Under the pieces are notes generated by a model that was given only the letters and a program-made list of their open reading frames with translations, did no database searches and had not been told where the DNA came from. A program made the translations under genes and the position numbers. Of a stretch of 64,000 nucleotides of DNA, positions 23,786-32,932 are shown piece after piece. The stretch is from the NCBI RefSeq assembly GCF_900104695.1, contig NZ_FNSW01000001.1:1984001-2048000 (forward strand), in the 5' to 3' direction. Within the stretch, counting starts at the first letter, position 1, and each line of letters starts with the position of its first letter. This DNA comes from Paenibacillus sp. GP183 (GTDB lineage Bacteria; Bacillota; Bacilli; Paenibacillales; NBRC-103111).

Positions 23786-24967
23786 TCAGAGGACATTAGT
23801 ATATTTAACGACGGGCCACTTCTCCTTGCGCAGCGCGTCCAGTAATTCAGGCCCGACATGCAAATTGTCCCGTATCAGCTCGCGAGTGTTAAGCGCCATC
23901 CATTGGTTTAATGACACATCAACAAATCGGTCGCTCTTGAACATTTCCAAAAACCACAGCGTTTGGTTGCCGGTATTCTGAATATAGTGCCCAAAAGCAA
24001 AGGGTACATATCCGACATCACCGGCTCTATAATCAAAGGTGCGAGCTGCACCGTTTCCGGCAAAAACCGTCATACGTCCCTGACCGGTAAGGTAATATTG
24101 CCACTCGTCATTATTAGGATGCCAATGAAGCTCTCTCATTGCACCGGGTTCGATCTCAACCAACGCGGCAGCGATAGTTTTTGAAATAGGAAAGTTAGAG
24201 GAATCCACAATTCGCACGCTGCCGCCAGGTGTTTTAATTGGTTCTTGCGCGAGCAGCTGATGCTTGAAGCTTTGTGGAATTGTTCCGTAAGGGGATTGGA
24301 CTTTCTGACTTTCCAGCGAACCTGGGACTTCGGCCTGAAAGATATAGAGCTGCTTGGATGGCACGTTGGCAAAGGCACTCTCGGGTACACCGAAATTGGC
24401 AGACAGCACATCTTTTGGTGTATGCGCAAACCAATCGGAAATGGATAAGGTACTCAGGTCCGAAAATTTACCGTCGTCGAAGACGAGCAGAAATTCGCAG
24501 CCTTCTTCCAGCCCCTGAATGGAATGTGGAAGTCCTGCGGGAAAGTACCAGAGATCACCCGGGCCGATATCGGCGATGAAATTTCTTCCTTCCGGGTCAA
24601 TCGAGGTTATGCGTGCCCGCCCATACAGCATATATGCCCATTCTGATTGATGATGCCAGTGGAGCTCACGCACACCACCCGGTGTTAAGCGCATATTAAC
24701 GCCCGCAAGCGTGGTCGCGATAGGAAGCTCCCTCACGGTGATCTCCCGGGACCATCCCCCATGATTTAATTGCATATGAGTATCCGAGAATGAAAATTTC
24801 AAGTTAGGAAGCAAGCCGGCATCAGTAACAGGCGGAACCAGCATGTCGGGGTTCTCAAGATCCCGCATGACATCCCGAGGACCGAAATCCGTCGCTCCGG
24901 CGCCATCATTCCTTATGGGCTGCGGTATATTTTCGTTCGAGGCTTGAGTCTTAGGCCGGCTTTCCAT
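23786..24967 (-). CDS. oxdC: Oxalate decarboxylase family bicupin with variant lid
   Basis: A 393-residue bicupin that aligns with B. subtilis OxdC along its length. The N-terminal cupin has Mn ligands in [10 protein letters not shown] (His103, His105, Glu109) with His148; the C-terminal cupin has [11 protein letters not shown] and the GHYIQN His. OxdC converts oxalate to formate and CO2 in acid-stressed cells. The lid over the N-terminal site, SENS in OxdC with its essential Glu162, reads SDLS here (residues 169-172, 24452-24463). This may lower or change activity. It is monocistronic, with GAGAGGAG upstream of the ATG. Confidence 0.9.
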   Translation of the reverse strand: MESRPKTQASNENIPQPIRNDGAGATDFGPRDVMRDLENPDMLVPPVTDAGLLPNLKFSFSDTHMQLNHGGWSREITVRELPIATTLAGVNMRLTPGGVRELHWHHQSEWAYMLYGRARITSIDPEGRNFIADIGPGDLWYFPAGLPHSIQGLEEGCEFLLVFDDGKFSDLSTLSISDWFAHTPKDVLSANFGVPESAFANVPSKQLYIFQAEVPGSLESQKVQSPYGTIPQSFKHQLLAQEPIKTPGGSVRIVDSSNFPISKTIAAALVEIEPGAMRELHWHPNNDEWQYYLTGQGRMTVFAGNGAARTFDYRAGDVGYVPFAFGHYIQNTGNQTLWFLEMFKSDRFVDVSLNQWMALNTRELIRDNLHVGPELLDALRKEKWPVVKYTNVL

Positions 24968-25190
24968 GAGTCATACTCCTCTCTCTTGGATTGATTACAA
25001 GGAGAATTCTGTTCCCTCATTCAAGTAATAATTTATGAGATAGGTTCCGTTCGTATGACTGTAAACAATTTAAATGGAAGTACACCCCATTAATTGATCT
25101 TGGGAAAACTTCTTTGTTCGTCGGTAGAGGATAGATACTCTGCGAGGGGGTTCGAAAAGCGTGTATCTAATCGATCCAGTCCCAAAAAAT

Positions 25191-25232
25191 GAAAAAAAAC
25201 CTCCAATACCACTATAAAAGTGGCGTTGGAGG
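25191..25232 (-). terminator. Terminator of the threonine synthase gene
   Basis: Arms of about 13 bases (25200-25212 with 25220-25232, two mismatches), rich in CCTCCAA/TTGGAGG, followed on the minus strand by eight T residues. The rest of the 278-base gap between oxdC and this gene (24968-25245) holds no gene that I can support. Confidence 0.8.
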
Positions 25233-25244
25233 CTTGTTTCGGGA

Positions 25245-26456
25245 TCAGGACGGAATGATATCCCCAATGTTCAATATCGGCGGGTTCACTTGAACTGTAT
25301 CCGGATACTTGATACCTGCCCCGGTATTGAGTACGACGACCTTCTCGCCGCTTTTCATCCAGCCTGACTGAGTCAGCTTGCGGGCAGCTGCAAAAGCGGC
25401 AGCTCCTTCAGGACATATAAAAGCACCTTCCAGCCGCGCAATCTTCGACTGCTCCTGCAGCAGCTCTTCATCCGATACGGCGACCGCTGCGCCATTCGTT
25501 TCATACAGCGCTCTTAACACGAGAAAGTCGCCGAGCGCCTTAGGTACGTTAATTCCGAAAGCTATCGTCTTGGAATCGTTCCAGAAATCGGAACGCTCTT
25601 TCTTTTCTTCCCATGCTTTCACTATTGGCGCACAGCCTTCAGCCTGAACGGCTACAAGGCGGGGCAGCTTACCGCTCACCCAACCTAGCTCTATTAATTC
25701 CAATAGAGCCTTATGAATACCGATCAATCCTACGCCCCCGCCTGTCGGATACAGAATGACATCCGGCATCTGCCAGTCGAGCTGCTCGACAATTTCGATT
25801 CCCATCGTCTTCTTTCCTTCAATACGGTAAGGCTCTTTCAAGGTAGAAGCATCGTACAAGCCATCTCTTGCAACGGCTTGAGCCACAATCTTGCCTGCGT
25901 CGCTGATAAGGCCGTTCACTAAAAATAAGTTTGCTCCGGCTAAAGCCACCTCGCCACGTGGAATAGACGGCGCATCCTTTGGCATCACAATGGTGGATTT
26001 GATGCCGGCACGAGCAGCGTAAAGCGCCCAAGCCGCCCCCGCATTTCCGTTAGTCGGCATGGCAAGCTCCTGCACACCTAACTCCTTTGCTTTGGAGACA
26101 CCGACTGCAGCTCCCCTCGCTTTGAAACTGCCGCTTGGAATTAATCCTTCATCCTTCATATAAAGCTGCGATAACCCATAATCGTTTCCGAGATTGTGAA
26201 AATGAAGAAGCGGGGTCATTCCTTCGCCCAGCGTCACTACATGGCTCGGATCTGTTACTGGAAGCAATTCATGATAACGCCAGAGATCCGGCTTCCGAGC
26301 TTTAATTTGTTCTCGATCCAAATCGTTCTTAAGCTCTCCCAAACGATATCTGACCAACAGGGGCGAACCGCAGGAACAAAGCTGATGCACGCTATTCGTA
26401 TCGTAGGTATTGCTGCAGACAGGACAATCCAAGTGGGATACATAACTGAAATTCAT
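25245..26456 (-). CDS. thrC: Threonine synthase
   Basis: A PLP enzyme of about 403 residues from the ATG at 26456; an ATG seven codons upstream (26477) is possible but has no ribosome binding site, and the one at 26456 has only AGGTAAG. A zinc-ribbon-like N-terminus (CPVC, CSCG) is followed by the PLP lysine in SFKARGAAVGV and the phosphate loop GNAGAAWA, then YPTGGGVGLIG. The enzyme makes threonine from O-phosphohomoserine. It stands alone, without hom or thrB, which suggests a second thrC copy or a related beta-elimination activity. Confidence 0.85.
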   Translation of the reverse strand: MNFSYVSHLDCPVCSNTYDTNSVHQLCSCGSPLLVRYRLGELKNDLDREQIKARKPDLWRYHELLPVTDPSHVVTLGEGMTPLLHFHNLGNDYGLSQLYMKDEGLIPSGSFKARGAAVGVSKAKELGVQELAMPTNGNAGAAWALYAARAGIKSTIVMPKDAPSIPRGEVALAGANLFLVNGLISDAGKIVAQAVARDGLYDASTLKEPYRIEGKKTMGIEIVEQLDWQMPDVILYPTGGGVGLIGIHKALLELIELGWVSGKLPRLVAVQAEGCAPIVKAWEEKKERSDFWNDSKTIAFGINVPKALGDFLVLRALYETNGAAVAVSDEELLQEQSKIARLEGAFICPEGAAAFAAARKLTQSGWMKSGEKVVVLNTGAGIKYPDTVQVNPPILNIGDIIPS

Positions 26457-26563
26457 AGAACTCTTACCTGCTTCCATCTAAATTATTATTTATGCTCTTT
26501 CAAACCTTATCCATATATTTATAGTTTACTAAGTATTGATGAAATAGTCTAACAATCTAACGC

Positions 26564-26604
26564 AAAAAAATCTCTGCTCGCGTTTGTTTAAGACGCTGCA
26601 GAGA
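26564..26604 (-). terminator. Terminator of the flavin monooxygenase gene
   Basis: TCTCTGC (26571-26577) pairs with GCAGAGA (26598-26604) with a partial inner stem; seven T residues follow on the minus strand. Confidence 0.7.
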
Positions 26605-26613
26605 AATTTAAGC

Positions 26614-27969
26614 TCATGCTTCTCGGACCCTGGTTTGCGAAATGGGAGCATACTGGCTCTCCGGTCGCGGAAGGCCATAATGCTCCCTGAGTGTGGAGCC
26701 GGTATATTCTGTACGGAACAAGCCGCGGCGCTGCAGTTCGGGAACTACATGGTCAAGAAAATCCTCAAGTCCCTCTCCCATCAGCTGCGGCATGACATTG
26801 AATCCGTCCGCGGCGCCTTGCTGAAACCATGCTTCCATGCGATCGGCAATTTGCTGCGGCGTACCCGCGATGGTTTGGTGTCCGCGCCCTCCCGCAAGGC
26901 GCAGCAGAAGCTGTCTGATCGTCAGGTTATCTCTTCGAGCCAGTTCGACAATCAATTGCGAACGGCTTTGGTGTCCTTTGCTCACTACCTCTTCCGGAAT
27001 GCTCGGAAGCATCCCGTCCAGGGGATAAGAGGATAAATCGTAACCTATCCGGTTGGATAGCTGTATGAGACTATATTCCGGCGACGTAAGTTCATGAAGC
27101 TTCGCCTCCTTCTCCTTCGCTTCCGCCTCCGTTTCCCCGATGATTGGACATATGCCAGGTAAGATCTTCACGTCATCGGGTGAACGGTGATAAGCAGCCA
27201 GCCTCGATTTGGAATCGGCGTAGAAAGCTTTAGCTTCTTCGAATGTCTGCTGTGCCGTAAAAATAGCTTCCGCATAACGAGCCGCAAACTCTTTGCCGTC
27301 GTCCGAAGAGCCGGCTTGGACAAGAATCGGTCTCCCTTGGGGAGATCGGGAAATATTTAAAGGACCTCGCACTGAGTAATATTTTCCGCGGTGGTTCAGT
27401 TCGTGTACTTTGGTATTGTCTGCGAAAATCCCGGCTTCCTTGTCTTTGATAAGGGCATCGTCTTCCCAGCTATCCCAAAGCTTCGTTGCCAATTCTACAA
27501 ATTCGGAAGCCCTTGCATAACGTTCGCCATGCTCTTCTATCTGGTCGAAGCTGAAATTTTGCGCTTCTACATCCGTCCCCGAGGTAACGATATTCCATCC
27601 GACCCGTCCCCGGCTAATATGATCAAGCGAAGCCAACCGGCGAGCCGTGTTAAATGGATCGTTAAAACTGGTTGAGATCGTGCCGATCAAACCGATTCGC
27701 TCCGTGAGGACTGCCAGCGCCGATAGAAGCGTAATTGGTTCCAACCCTGAGACAGCGCCATATTTCACAGCTGTTTTGGAGGTCGACAAACGATCCGCAA
27801 CAAAAATCGAATTCAGCTTCGCTTGCTCTGCCTTGAGTGCAAGTCGCTGTAATTGTCCGATATCCGAAACCCGGGAAATATCCGTTTTCGGATGTCGCCA
27901 CGATGCTTCGTGATGGCCGTAAGGGTTAAGAAAAAGGTTCAGATGAAGCTGTCGATTTTTTTTGCTCAT
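26614..27969 (-). CDS. LLM flavin-dependent monooxygenase, NtaA/SnaA/DszA family
   Basis: About 451 residues from the ATG at 27969, which has GGGGTG upstream; a GTG three codons earlier is an alternative. The luciferase-like fold is recognised from LHLNLFLNPYGHHEASWRHP, SIFVADRLS, GRVGWNIVTS and GRPILVQAGSS. NtaA/SnaA/DszA enzymes oxidise nitrilotriacetate, pristinamycin precursor or dibenzothiophene sulfone with FMNH2 from a partner reductase, which is not seen here. Being 28 bases downstream of an SsuA-like gene, it probably attacks an imported sulfonate or other organosulfur compound. Confidence 0.88.
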   Translation of the reverse strand: MSKKNRQLHLNLFLNPYGHHEASWRHPKTDISRVSDIGQLQRLALKAEQAKLNSIFVADRLSTSKTAVKYGAVSGLEPITLLSALAVLTERIGLIGTISTSFNDPFNTARRLASLDHISRGRVGWNIVTSGTDVEAQNFSFDQIEEHGERYARASEFVELATKLWDSWEDDALIKDKEAGIFADNTKVHELNHRGKYYSVRGPLNISRSPQGRPILVQAGSSDDGKEFAARYAEAIFTAQQTFEEAKAFYADSKSRLAAYHRSPDDVKILPGICPIIGETEAEAKEKEAKLHELTSPEYSLIQLSNRIGYDLSSYPLDGMLPSIPEEVVSKGHQSRSQLIVELARRDNLTIRQLLLRLAGGRGHQTIAGTPQQIADRMEAWFQQGAADGFNVMPQLMGEGLEDFLDHVVPELQRRGLFRTEYTGSTLREHYGLPRPESQYAPISQTRVREA

Positions 27970-27997
27970 TGCTTTCACCCCAAAGCTTTTAGAATCG

Positions 27998-29062
27998 TTA
28001 TTTCCCCAATGCTTTGTTAATAAATTGGTTGTCTACAACTTTAGAAACGTCTACTTTCTTCTTTATCGCACCCAACTCATACATTGAATCCGCGACGTCT
28101 TGTTGAGCTTTGATAATTTCATCGCTGATTGGCAGGTTCAGAGGCTGCGTATTTTCGATTACTTTGCGGATAATCTCGCGATCCACCTTTTTAAGCTGAG
28201 CGTAAACATCGATAGCTTCTTCCAAGTGCTGATTCTGCCATTGCTGAGTTTTTTCCTCGACTTTCAAATAAATCGTCACGAGATCGGGATGCTCGTCGGC
28301 AAACTTCGTGCGGACAATTTGAAATCCTGCACCTTTCAATCCGATCGACTCACCATTGGCCAACACCCTTGCCCCATTCTTAACGATCTGCGTGGACATA
28401 AATGGCTCCCAAATTCCCCATGCGTCTATAGAGCCTGATTCAAAGGCGGCTTGCGCTTCATCCGGCTGAAGAGAAATAATCTGTACGTCGGACGGCTTTA
28501 GTCCTCCCTTTTCAAGAATTTTATAAACCATAGATTGAGCCGAGCTTGCTTTGGCAAAGGCAAGCTTTTTGCCTTTTAAATCTTGGACGGTCTTAAGCGG
28601 GCTATCCTTCTTCACTAAAATCGCTTGTCCTTTGGAGCCGAAGCTTCCTGCGGATATTTCCTTAAATGGGACATCCGCAGCCTGGCCGGACACGACCGGC
28701 AAATCTCCGACGCGCCCCAAGTCCAAACGGTTTGACGCTATGGCTTCAAAATACGAAGGTCCGCTCTGGAATTCAATCCAATTCACCTCGGCTCCGACCT
28801 TGGCATACTCTTCTTCAAACCAGCCCTTCTGTTTGGCAAGTAAGATTGGCCAAATGCTTTGCTGAATTCCTATGTTAACGACTACTTTTTCCTTTAGTTT
28901 TTGAGTTCCTCCAGTGCCTGCTGCGTTGACTGCTGCTTTGCCGCTTTCGGTTGAAGGCTTGGCGGAACTTTCCGCGTTTTTACTGGCACAACCCGTAACC
29001 AAGATCAAAATCGCCGCTGCAGTTAAGAAAAATAAAGTCCATTTCTGTTTTTTCATGTTCAT
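27998..29062 (-). CDS. ssuA: Aliphatic-sulfonate type ABC binding lipoprotein
   Basis: A 354-residue SsuA/NrtA/TauA-type binding protein. The signal peptide ends in a lipobox LVTGC, with Cys25. The core has VVNIGIQQSIWPILLAKQKGWFEEEYAKVGAEV split by the usual hinge, GRVGDLPVVSGQ, and KGKKLAFAKASSAQS. It precedes the flavin monooxygenase gene on the same strand. The cognate ATPase and permease are the divergent genes at 30467-32114. A sigma-A promoter (29206-29178) and a leader terminator (29135-29092) precede it. Confidence 0.88.
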   Translation of the reverse strand: MNMKKQKWTLFFLTAAAILILVTGCASKNAESSAKPSTESGKAAVNAAGTGGTQKLKEKVVVNIGIQQSIWPILLAKQKGWFEEEYAKVGAEVNWIEFQSGPSYFEAIASNRLDLGRVGDLPVVSGQAADVPFKEISAGSFGSKGQAILVKKDSPLKTVQDLKGKKLAFAKASSAQSMVYKILEKGGLKPSDVQIISLQPDEAQAAFESGSIDAWGIWEPFMSTQIVKNGARVLANGESIGLKGAGFQIVRTKFADEHPDLVTIYLKVEEKTQQWQNQHLEEAIDVYAQLKKVDREIIRKVIENTQPLNLPISDEIIKAQQDVADSMYELGAIKKKVDVSKVVDNQFINKALGK

Positions 29063-29091
29063 GTTCCTGTTCTCCCCTTTATTGTTTTACA

Positions 29092-29135
29092 CATAAAAAG
29101 GCCTTACTGTTAGTCCTGCTAACAATAAGGCCTTC
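29092..29135 (-). terminator. Terminator within the ssuA leader (possible attenuator)
   Basis: A 16-base near-perfect stem beginning AAGGCCTTA and closing TAAGGCCTT (29097-29135) runs into TTTTT on the minus strand. It lies downstream of the promoter at 29178-29206 and about 30 bases upstream of the ssuA start, so it could stop transcription before ssuA; it could also end the dehydrogenase transcript. A competing small hairpin GCCGAAGGC overlaps its 5' arm. Confidence 0.7.
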
Positions 29136-29177
29136 GGCTGTCCGATCGGCATGATATAAACGTTCTTATAATTTCCT

Positions 29178-29206
29178 ATAATAAACTCAGTAAACCCACC
29201 TGTCAA
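29178..29206 (-). promoter_or_regulatory. Sigma-A promoter of ssuA flanked by inverted repeats
   Basis: On the minus strand TTGACA (29206-29201) and TATTAT (29183-29178) are separated by 17 bases. Nine-base inverted repeats AATTTCCTA (29170-29178) and TAGGAAATT (29208-29216) flank the core promoter and may be a repressor site. Confidence 0.7.
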
Positions 29207-29242
29207 CTAGGAAATTAATAATGCGATAACCGCGCCGACCAT

Positions 29243-30139
29243 TTAACTTGACGAATGTCTATTAATTACCTTGAATAGCGCCTGCGTGCCGCTGTCTTCT
29301 TCTCCCATTTCGACCAAACGCTCGTAAAGGGAACGGGCCAGAGACAGACTCGGCAGATCGAGATTCATTTCCTTAGCGGATTGCAGAGCAATATTCATAT
29401 CTTTAATAAAATGCTTTACATAAAAACCGGGGGCATAGTCACCGTTAATAATACGAGGAGCCAAGCCGCTCAATGACCTGCTCCCGGCCGCTCCGGATTC
29501 GATGCTTTTCAGTACGGTGTTTGGATCCAAACCCGCCTTTTGAGCATATGCCAGAGCCTCGCAGACACCCATCATATTAGAGGCAATGGCGATTTGGTTG
29601 CACATTTTTGTGTACTGGCCGGCTCCCGCACTTCCCTGATATACAACGTTCGATCCCATAATATTTAAAATGGGCAGCATCGCGTCGAATGTTTCCAGCA
29701 GCCCGCCGACCATTATAGACAACTTCGCTTCACGTGCACCCACATCCCCTCCGGATACCGGGGCATCCAACGAAAATAATCCCTTCTCGGCTGCAGCTTT
29801 TTCAATGCGCTGCGCCAAGGACGGACTTGAGGTTGTCATATCAATCAAATAACTGTGAGGCTTAGCATGATTAATGATTCCACTGTCTCCCAAATAGATC
29901 TCCTCGACGTCACTGGGAAAACCGACCATCGTGATAATTACATTAGACTGTTCGGCCAGTGAGGCCGGAGATTCGTGCCAAACGGCACCCCTCGAAAGCA
30001 ATTCCTCCGCTTTGGATTTTGTACGGCTGTACACATGAAGCGGAAAGCCCGCTCCGAGCAAGTGTCCGGCCATACTGTTCCCCATTATTCCTGTACCAAT
30101 AAAGCCGATAACCGTATTTTTTGCAGTATGCTCCAACAA
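29243..30139 (-). CDS. NAD(P)-dependent beta-hydroxyacid dehydrogenase
   Basis: A 298-residue protein of the 3-hydroxyisobutyrate/tartronate-semialdehyde reductase family. GFIGTGIMGNSMAGHLL binds the dinucleotide; DAPVSGGDVGAR is the substrate signature and the catalytic Lys lies in GQYTKMCNQ. The start is TTG (30139 or the next codon), preceded by AAAGGCGG. It lies between the two arms of the sulfonate locus and is divergent from ssuB. It may reduce or oxidise the carbon skeleton released by the monooxygenase, which is inference. Confidence 0.88.
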   Translation of the reverse strand: MLEHTAKNTVIGFIGTGIMGNSMAGHLLGAGFPLHVYSRTKSKAEELLSRGAVWHESPASLAEQSNVIITMVGFPSDVEEIYLGDSGIINHAKPHSYLIDMTTSSPSLAQRIEKAAAEKGLFSLDAPVSGGDVGAREAKLSIMVGGLLETFDAMLPILNIMGSNVVYQGSAGAGQYTKMCNQIAIASNMMGVCEALAYAQKAGLDPNTVLKSIESGAAGSRSLSGLAPRIINGDYAPGFYVKHFIKDMNIALQSAKEMNLDLPSLSLARSLYERLVEMGEEDSGTQALFKVINRHSSS

Positions 30140-30263
30140 TATAACCGCCTTTCTACAAGAGTAATCCGGACAAAAATCCCGTTACTCCATTTGTTTTTTT
30201 AAAACGTAACACCATTGCAAGGTGCTGTCAAATGTTTAGATCTTAATTGGCCTTATGTTTGCA

Positions 30264-30292
30264 TTGACATTTTTTTTGGGTGTTGTTATGAT
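30264..30292 (+). promoter_or_regulatory. Sigma-A promoter of ssuBC
   Basis: TTGACA (30264-30269), 17 bases, TATGAT (30287-30292). It predicts a start near 30299, leaving a leader of about 168 bases. The 328-base gap between the dehydrogenase and ssuB (30140-30466) holds this promoter and the leader, and no gene. Confidence 0.7.
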
Positions 30293-30376
30293 TACATGCA
30301 ACAATCAATATAATTCCTATGAGAATAGTATGCATTAAAACATGATAACTTGGTCCTACATGGACAAAAACGTTGA

Positions 30377-30426
30377 CCGTACAAACGGAGACATATTCCT
30401 TTATAGGAAATGACTCTGTTTTTTTT
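30377..30426 (+). terminator. Leader terminator/antiterminator before ssuB
   Basis: Arms AACGGAG (30384-30390) and CTCTGTT (30414-30420), with an inner hairpin TTCCT-TTAT-AGGAA, run into eight T residues (30419-30426). An alternative hairpin CCGT-ACAA-ACGG (30377-30388) uses the same ACGG and would break the terminator stem. The arrangement is that of an attenuator; no known riboswitch consensus was recognised. Confidence 0.6.
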
Positions 30427-30466
30427 CATTTACTGACCTATTTTTATGAAGAAGGAGTAATTCTCA

Positions 30467-31243
30467 ATGACAGCGTCTCATCTGGAAATTTCACATTTGG
30501 ATAAAAGTTTCGATACACAATCAGGCTCCGTACACGCTTTGCATAACATCAACCTGCGTATCAAGGAAGGCGAGTTTGTCACCCTCATCGGTCCAAGCGG
30601 CTGCGGCAAAAGCACATTGCTGAAAATCATCGCAGGCCTCGACATCAACCATAATGGCGTTGTCAATCTTGGTGACCAACCTGTAACCCGGCCTGGAATC
30701 GATAAAGGCTTTATCTTTCAAGAACCCCGGCTCTTCCCCTGGTTGACGGTGGAGAAAAACATTGCCGCAGACTTATCGCTCAAAAACCCGATTATTCGTG
30801 AAAGAGTGAATGAATTGATCCAATTAGTGCGGCTGGATGGGTTTGCAAAGTCTTACCCCAGGGAGCTTTCAGGAGGGATGTCTCAGCGTGTCGCCATAGC
30901 CCGGGCGCTGTTAAGAAATCCGAAGATACTTCTTCTGGATGAACCTTTCGGAGCTCTGGATGCTTTTACTAGGTCCCACATGCAAGAAGTTCTGCTGGAC
31001 ATTTGGCAAAAAAATAAAACGACGATGATTTTTGTTACCCATGATGTCGACGAAGCCATTTTTCTGGCGAATCGAGTTGTCATTTTAAAGCCTCGTCCAG
31101 GTTCAATCCGATCCGTCATCGTGAATGACCTGCCTTTTCCCAGAAAAAAATCAAGCCTTGCATTTCAGGAAATAAGACTCAAGGTTATGCGGGAATTTGA
31201 GAACATAGATGAATTGGAACTCATCGATAGTTCGGGAATATAA
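30467..31243 (+). CDS. ssuB: ABC transporter ATPase, sulfonate/nitrate/taurine type
   Basis: A 258-residue ATPase; AAGGAG precedes the ATG. Walker A is GPSGCGKST, the signature [15 protein letters not shown], Walker [13 protein letters not shown], and the switch His lies in FVTHDVDEA. It is of the SsuB/TauB/NrtD group. The permease gene follows after 19 bases. The divergent SsuA-like lipoprotein is the likely partner. Confidence 0.9.
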   Translation: MTASHLEISHLDKSFDTQSGSVHALHNINLRIKEGEFVTLIGPSGCGKSTLLKIIAGLDINHNGVVNLGDQPVTRPGIDKGFIFQEPRLFPWLTVEKNIAADLSLKNPIIRERVNELIQLVRLDGFAKSYPRELSGGMSQRVAIARALLRNPKILLLDEPFGALDAFTRSHMQEVLLDIWQKNKTTMIFVTHDVDEAIFLANRVVILKPRPGSIRSVIVNDLPFPRKKSSLAFQEIRLKVMREFENIDELELIDSSGI

Positions 31244-31262
31244 ACGAAGGGAAGATCGAAAT

Positions 31263-32114
31263 ATGGACCGCAATCAGGCAGAACTGTTACCTTTGCAAAT
31301 AAGCAGCAGCGATAAAGTCGTTCAGAATAAGGAAAAAACATGGAGGCTAGGCAAAAGAACCTACACATTCTTGCTGGGAGCATTGCTTCCGGTCAGTTTG
31401 TTAGTGATCTGGCAAATTGCCGGGAGCCTCGAGCTTGTTTCGAAAAACCTCCTCCCCACCCCCTTTGAAATTTTAAAGGCTTTTGGCGAGTTAATCGCTT
31501 CGGGAGAAATATTTACTCATCTGAAGTTCAGTATTACTCGAGTGGCTATCGGATTTGGATTAGGTGGATTTTTGGGATTGTTTTTCGGCATTGCCGTGGG
31601 TTTGTTTCGAAAAATGGAGAATACCTTAGATCCTTCTTTTCAGATGCTTAGAATGATTCCGCATTTAGCGGTCACTCCGCTGTTTATTCTTTGGTTTGGA
31701 TTTGGGGAGCTGTCCAAAATATTGCTTATTGCCAAAGGGGCTTTCTTTCCGCTGTACATCAATACTTTTTTGGGTATTCGCAATGTAGACAATAAATTAT
31801 TCGATGTCTCCAGAGTTTTGGAATTTAGTCGTATGAAGCAGATTGTATGGCTCATCTTTCCTGCAGCACTTCCCAACATCCTGTTGGGGGTCAGGCTGTC
31901 TCTAGGCGTCGCATGGTTGGGATTAGTGGTTGCCGAGCTCATGGGATCAAGCAATGGGATCGGGTATTTGATTCTTGATGCAAGGCAATTCTCGAATACG
32001 TCCGTTGTGTTCGTCGGCATCATGATCTTTGCGATTGTCGGCAAGCTTACCGATTCGCTTGTCCGGTTATTGGAGCGCAAGCTGCTGAGCTGGCAGGACA
32101 ATTATCGGGGATAA
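31263..32114 (+). CDS. ssuC: ABC transporter permease, sulfonate/nitrate type
   Basis: The ATG at 31263 follows GAAGGGAAG and gives 283 residues; an upstream in-frame start overlapping ssuB is less likely. About six transmembrane segments are seen, with the permease family loop VSRVLEFSRMKQIVWLIFPAALPNILLGVRL (EAA motif) followed by the terminal helices. It completes an SsuABC-type importer with ssuB and the divergent ssuA. Confidence 0.9.
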   Translation: MDRNQAELLPLQISSSDKVVQNKEKTWRLGKRTYTFLLGALLPVSLLVIWQIAGSLELVSKNLLPTPFEILKAFGELIASGEIFTHLKFSITRVAIGFGLGGFLGLFFGIAVGLFRKMENTLDPSFQMLRMIPHLAVTPLFILWFGFGELSKILLIAKGAFFPLYINTFLGIRNVDNKLFDVSRVLEFSRMKQIVWLIFPAALPNILLGVRLSLGVAWLGLVVAELMGSSNGIGYLILDARQFSNTSVVFVGIMIFAIVGKLTDSLVRLLERKLLSWQDNYRG

Positions 32115-32150
32115 GAAAATAAATTGAGGTTTAAACCTATTTAGGACCAG

Positions 32151-32174
32151 GTACTATGACAAAATAGTACTTTT
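32151..32174 (+). terminator. Terminator after ssuC
   Basis: Seven-base arms GTACTAT and ATAGTAC around GACAAA (32151-32170), followed by TTTT. Confidence 0.55.
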
Positions 32175-32241
32175 CATAAGCGGAAAATGTTGTAAAATAA
32201 AATTATTAAGAACAACATTTGCTCAATAGGAGAGGGTCCTC

Positions 32242-32730
32242 ATGGAAAACTCACAAAATCGTAGAATGAACAATTTTTATCGCAGACGCAACACACCTAC
32301 TTACACCTTTATGGCATGGGCGGCATTCGTCATTGCAGCCAGTTTTGAATTTATCGGCATTTACACCTTAAAGCAGCCATTATCAGTTCAAGGCTACTAC
32401 GCTGTTACTGGAGTTCTTCTCATGATTACCTCCTTTCTCCTGCAAAAGGTATCTAGAGACAACGACGAGGACAAATTCTTGCAAGAGCAAAATCCGAACT
32501 ACCGTAAACGCAATACATCAGCATTCACTTTTATGGCTTGGGGCGGCTTCATCATTGCCATTTTCGCTGAATATATAGGGATATCCACGCTGGAAGAACC
32601 ATTTTCTGTAAAAGGCTATTATGCGATTGGCGGTGCATTTCTCATTGTTTCTTGTTTGGTTCTGCAAAAGACAATTCGTGATAATGAGGAAGACAATATG
32701 AATTTGAACATCCATACATTGGAAGAGTAA
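32242..32730 (+). CDS. YiaA/YiaB-type membrane protein with internal duplication
   Basis: A 162-residue protein with GGAGAGG upstream. It contains two copies of the YiaAB two-helix domain, at about residues 14-76 (TYTFMAWAAFVIAASFEFIGIYTL) and 89-150 (AFTFMAWGGFIIAIFAEYIGISTL). Each copy has two membrane helices and ends in a charged segment (RDNDED, RDNEED). Function of the family is unknown. It is monocistronic with its own terminator. Confidence 0.85.
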   Translation: MENSQNRRMNNFYRRRNTPTYTFMAWAAFVIAASFEFIGIYTLKQPLSVQGYYAVTGVLLMITSFLLQKVSRDNDEDKFLQEQNPNYRKRNTSAFTFMAWGGFIIAIFAEYIGISTLEEPFSVKGYYAIGGAFLIVSCLVLQKTIRDNEEDNMNLNIHTLEE

Positions 32731-32767
32731 AATAAAACTTCCAAACTGAAACCTGAGTGGCATTTAC

Positions 32768-32799
32768 AGCAGCTTCCTTATTGGAAAGCTGCTTTTTGT
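32768..32799 (+). terminator. Terminator of the YiaAB gene
   Basis: AGCAGCTTCC (32768-32777) pairs with GGAAAGCTGCT (32783-32793, one bulge) and runs into TTTTTGTTTT. Confidence 0.85.
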
Positions 32800-32932
32800 T
32801 TTAACAATTTCTTTATGTTTCAATCGTTTCGCTTGAAGTCCCCAGTGGATAAACATTTCAATAACTACTTTGGTCGCTTGTCAGCATCACAATGGCCAAA
32901 AATTTAGCCAATAAAATTAAAGGAGTTATGAA

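Noticed and set aside
25070-25267. 65-residue minus-strand frame beyond threonine synthase
   Set aside because: It runs through the terminator hairpin and T-run and has no ribosome binding site or protein-like composition.
30293-30466. Known riboswitch (SAM, guanidine-I, T-box) in the ssuBC leader
   Set aside because: I could not find the conserved core words of these classes; only the attenuator-like hairpins are supported.
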